DNA of 64,000 nt. It comes from Trichomonas vaginalis G3. Taxonomy: Eukaryota; Parabasalia; Trichomonadida; Trichomonadidae. The stretch covers positions 27,357,896 to 27,421,895 of the forward strand of contig NC_067206.1 in assembly GCF_026262505.1 (NCBI RefSeq), read 5' to 3'. A program made the position numbers and the translations under genes. Below the pieces are notes generated by a model. It was not told the origin of the DNA and made no database searches. It saw nothing but the letters and a program-made list of their open reading frames with translations. Positions 62,448 to 64,000 of the stretch are shown here, piece after piece. Every line of letters starts with the position of its first letter. Position 1 is the first letter of the stretch.

Positions 62448-64000
62448 TAGTTGATGGTAATTAGCTGTTTAGTTTTCTGAGATGATGGTTTGAATTGATA
62501 GCGGCTTGCTGAAGCACTGTTTCATATTAAGTTCTGTCAAAATGTAAGCTATTGAATTTTTTGAGAGGGAAATAATCATCGAGGAAGTAAAAAGTGACGC
62601 TTTAGGAAATATTATTAGAAATATGATAATAAATATATTTGGAAAAAATATGTTTTTTCAAAAATTGAAATGTTCATAGAATATTTTGAAATATGTAGGG
62701 AATTGAATTCGGTAATATATGATAAACAGGATTTTTAAATTTCAAGGAAAAATAGCTTTTGTGAATACTTTTGAGAACTCTTCTCAAAGATCATGATTCA
62801 AATATATTAAGGAGCCAAAATATTAGAGATGAGTTCACAATCAAAATTTTCTCACTTTTCTTCCAAATTGACATCCTTACTCACCACTTTCAAGTTTTTC
62901 ATACATATATCCTACCCATTCATTTGGAATACGAGGTCTCGAGTTTTCGTTCATTTTTTTTACTTTACAAAACTGTTTATTTTTCAGAATTTTTAAATTT
63001 GAAAAAATCCATTCTATATCTGATAAATAATATATTATTTTTCAATCAAAATATTTTGATTATCATCTCAAAAGTGTTCTCAAAACCTAGTTTTTCTTAT
63101 TTTGGATAATCTTAATAGTTATATTATTATAAACTAATTGAACACCATATGTTTTTGTATACTTTTACAAAAAAATTGATAGATTTGTGATACTTTCCCC
63201 GACGATAGAATTGAATAGCTTACATTTTGACAGAACTTAATATGGAACAGAAGCTTGATTCATATATTTAAAATCAACACTTGTTTACTAGATCATTTAA
63301 TATAATATCCTAAAACATGTGCAAATACTTATTGAAAGATGTTGTAATAAGTTCGTCTGTTTAGATTTTTTTTGAGTCATCGTCTTGTTTTCAGAAAAGC
63401 TATTCGAAATTTAAATCTGTAAAAAAGAAAACTATTAGTTAAATAACAAGAGTTGAAGATGGAAAATTTAAAAATTGAAAAGTTTTCTATAATTTCAAAG
63501 GTAACTAAACTCCTTTCGCCGATCCGATTTGCTCCATATTTAAAATATAGCTTGCATATGTAGAAGAAAAGCTAATTTTGAAGTACGCCCGAAATCCACC
63601 AACAGGATTTCGAGCTACTAAAAAGGTACTTTTAAATGTGATTTTTTTTATAAAAAATTAAATTTATTTTAAGATCAGACTAAAAACTAATTTTATGGAA
63701 AATCTATATCGACAAATTTATTACTTATTGGGTATATAGATTTTTTGATTATGGCGATTATGTCTGATATGCTTCCAATAAGCCAAAACACATTTCATAC
63801 TGATTTCTATAAAAGGTATCTTTATTATAGAAGTGTAAGCTATATCTGTTTGTTTTTTTATTATAACAAATTCAAAATTCTCTTATAAGGACTAGATGAA
63901 ATCTGTATTATTAAATCGTTAGCTAAATGAAGGTTCAAATAGAAAGTAAATATCAATTTATATGATACTGAAACCAAATAGTTCTTTTAATAAAAGATAA
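62448..64000. other. Noncoding region with a MITE-like inverted pair
   Basis: No gene recognised. The open frame at 62771-63109 lies inside the MITE-like element and is low-complexity. Sequence from 63250 to the end is AT-rich with nothing further visible. Confidence 0.6.
62515..63251. repeat. Element E: MITE-like 35-43-bp inverted pair
   Basis: The left arm at 62523-62557 (starting CATATTAAGTTCTGTC) is an exact inverted copy of the right arm at 63210-63244 (starting ATTGAATAGCTTACAT). The pairing extends outward with one mismatch (CTGTTTC / GGAACAG). About 650 bp lie between. No clear target duplication is seen. Confidence 0.75.

Noticed and set aside
62771..63109. 112-codon frame in element E
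   Set aside because: AT-rich composition, inside a MITE-like element, no domain.

Overview
The window looks like nuclear DNA of a trichomonad protist, most likely Trichomonas vaginalis or a close relative. The DNA is AT-rich, genes are short, dense and show no visible introns, 5' leaders are very short, several starts carry a TCA(Y/A)-type initiator just upstream, and stops tend to sit in TAAA. Flagellar genes lie beside ordinary housekeeping genes, and between them is a heavy load of Maverick (Polinton), Mutator-like and hAT-type DNA. Species is inferred from style and gene content, not from a search.

Region 1 (1 to about 17140) is a decaying Maverick/Polinton, entered from inside at the left edge. 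It holds a KilA-N gene cut by the window start, a frameshifted protein-primed-type DNA polymerase B, a retroviral-type integrase broken by frameshifts, a phage-like fibre gene with HTH-containing repeats, two small pVI-like or membrane-active MGxF proteins, two diverged copies of one putative structural protein, several small proteins, a 21-bp tandem array and a D12-class adenine methyltransferase. A 3.9-kb element with 0.8-kb inverted repeats and a 9-bp target duplication has inserted into the Maverick. A 1.6-kb element with a 10-bp target duplication has in turn inserted into that one, giving three levels of nesting.

Region 2 (about 17140 to 27790) is gene-poor. It carries an intact hAT-type transposase (19108-21243), two strong palindromes, a broken unrecognised gene (23364 to about 27180), and a 2.4-kb Mutator-like element that landed in that gene with an 11-bp target duplication.

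Region 3 (27790 to about 62450) is the single-copy host region: a type I membrane protein, CFAP299, a helical-repeat protein, a small zinc-finger protein, a small gene split by a 1.05-kb element, a BPI-PqiA fusion, CDC48/p97, a tail-anchored protein, NOP10 with an archaeal-style zinc ribbon, a tubulin tyrosine ligase-like enzyme, XRN1, a glycine-rich-domain protein, a possible ubiquitin-like protein, nicalin, a UBE2G-type E2, a PG-rich-repeat flagellar protein, a LisH/low-complexity protein, a frameshifted remnant of prolyl-tRNA synthetase (editing and anticodon domains), a MoeB/UBA4-like E1 and a coiled-coil protein with 63-bp tandem repeats. Several of these fit flagellar or microtubule biology (CFAP299, PG-rich repeats, TTLL, perhaps LisH) or ER quality control (CDC48, UBE2G, nicalin).

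Region 4 (about 62450 to 64000) is noncoding and contains a MITE-like inverted repeat pair.

The most informative observations are the nested insertions whose target duplications and interrupted reading frames can be read directly, the viral and phage-like gene set of the Maverick, and the ProRS-derived and BPI-PqiA proteins.
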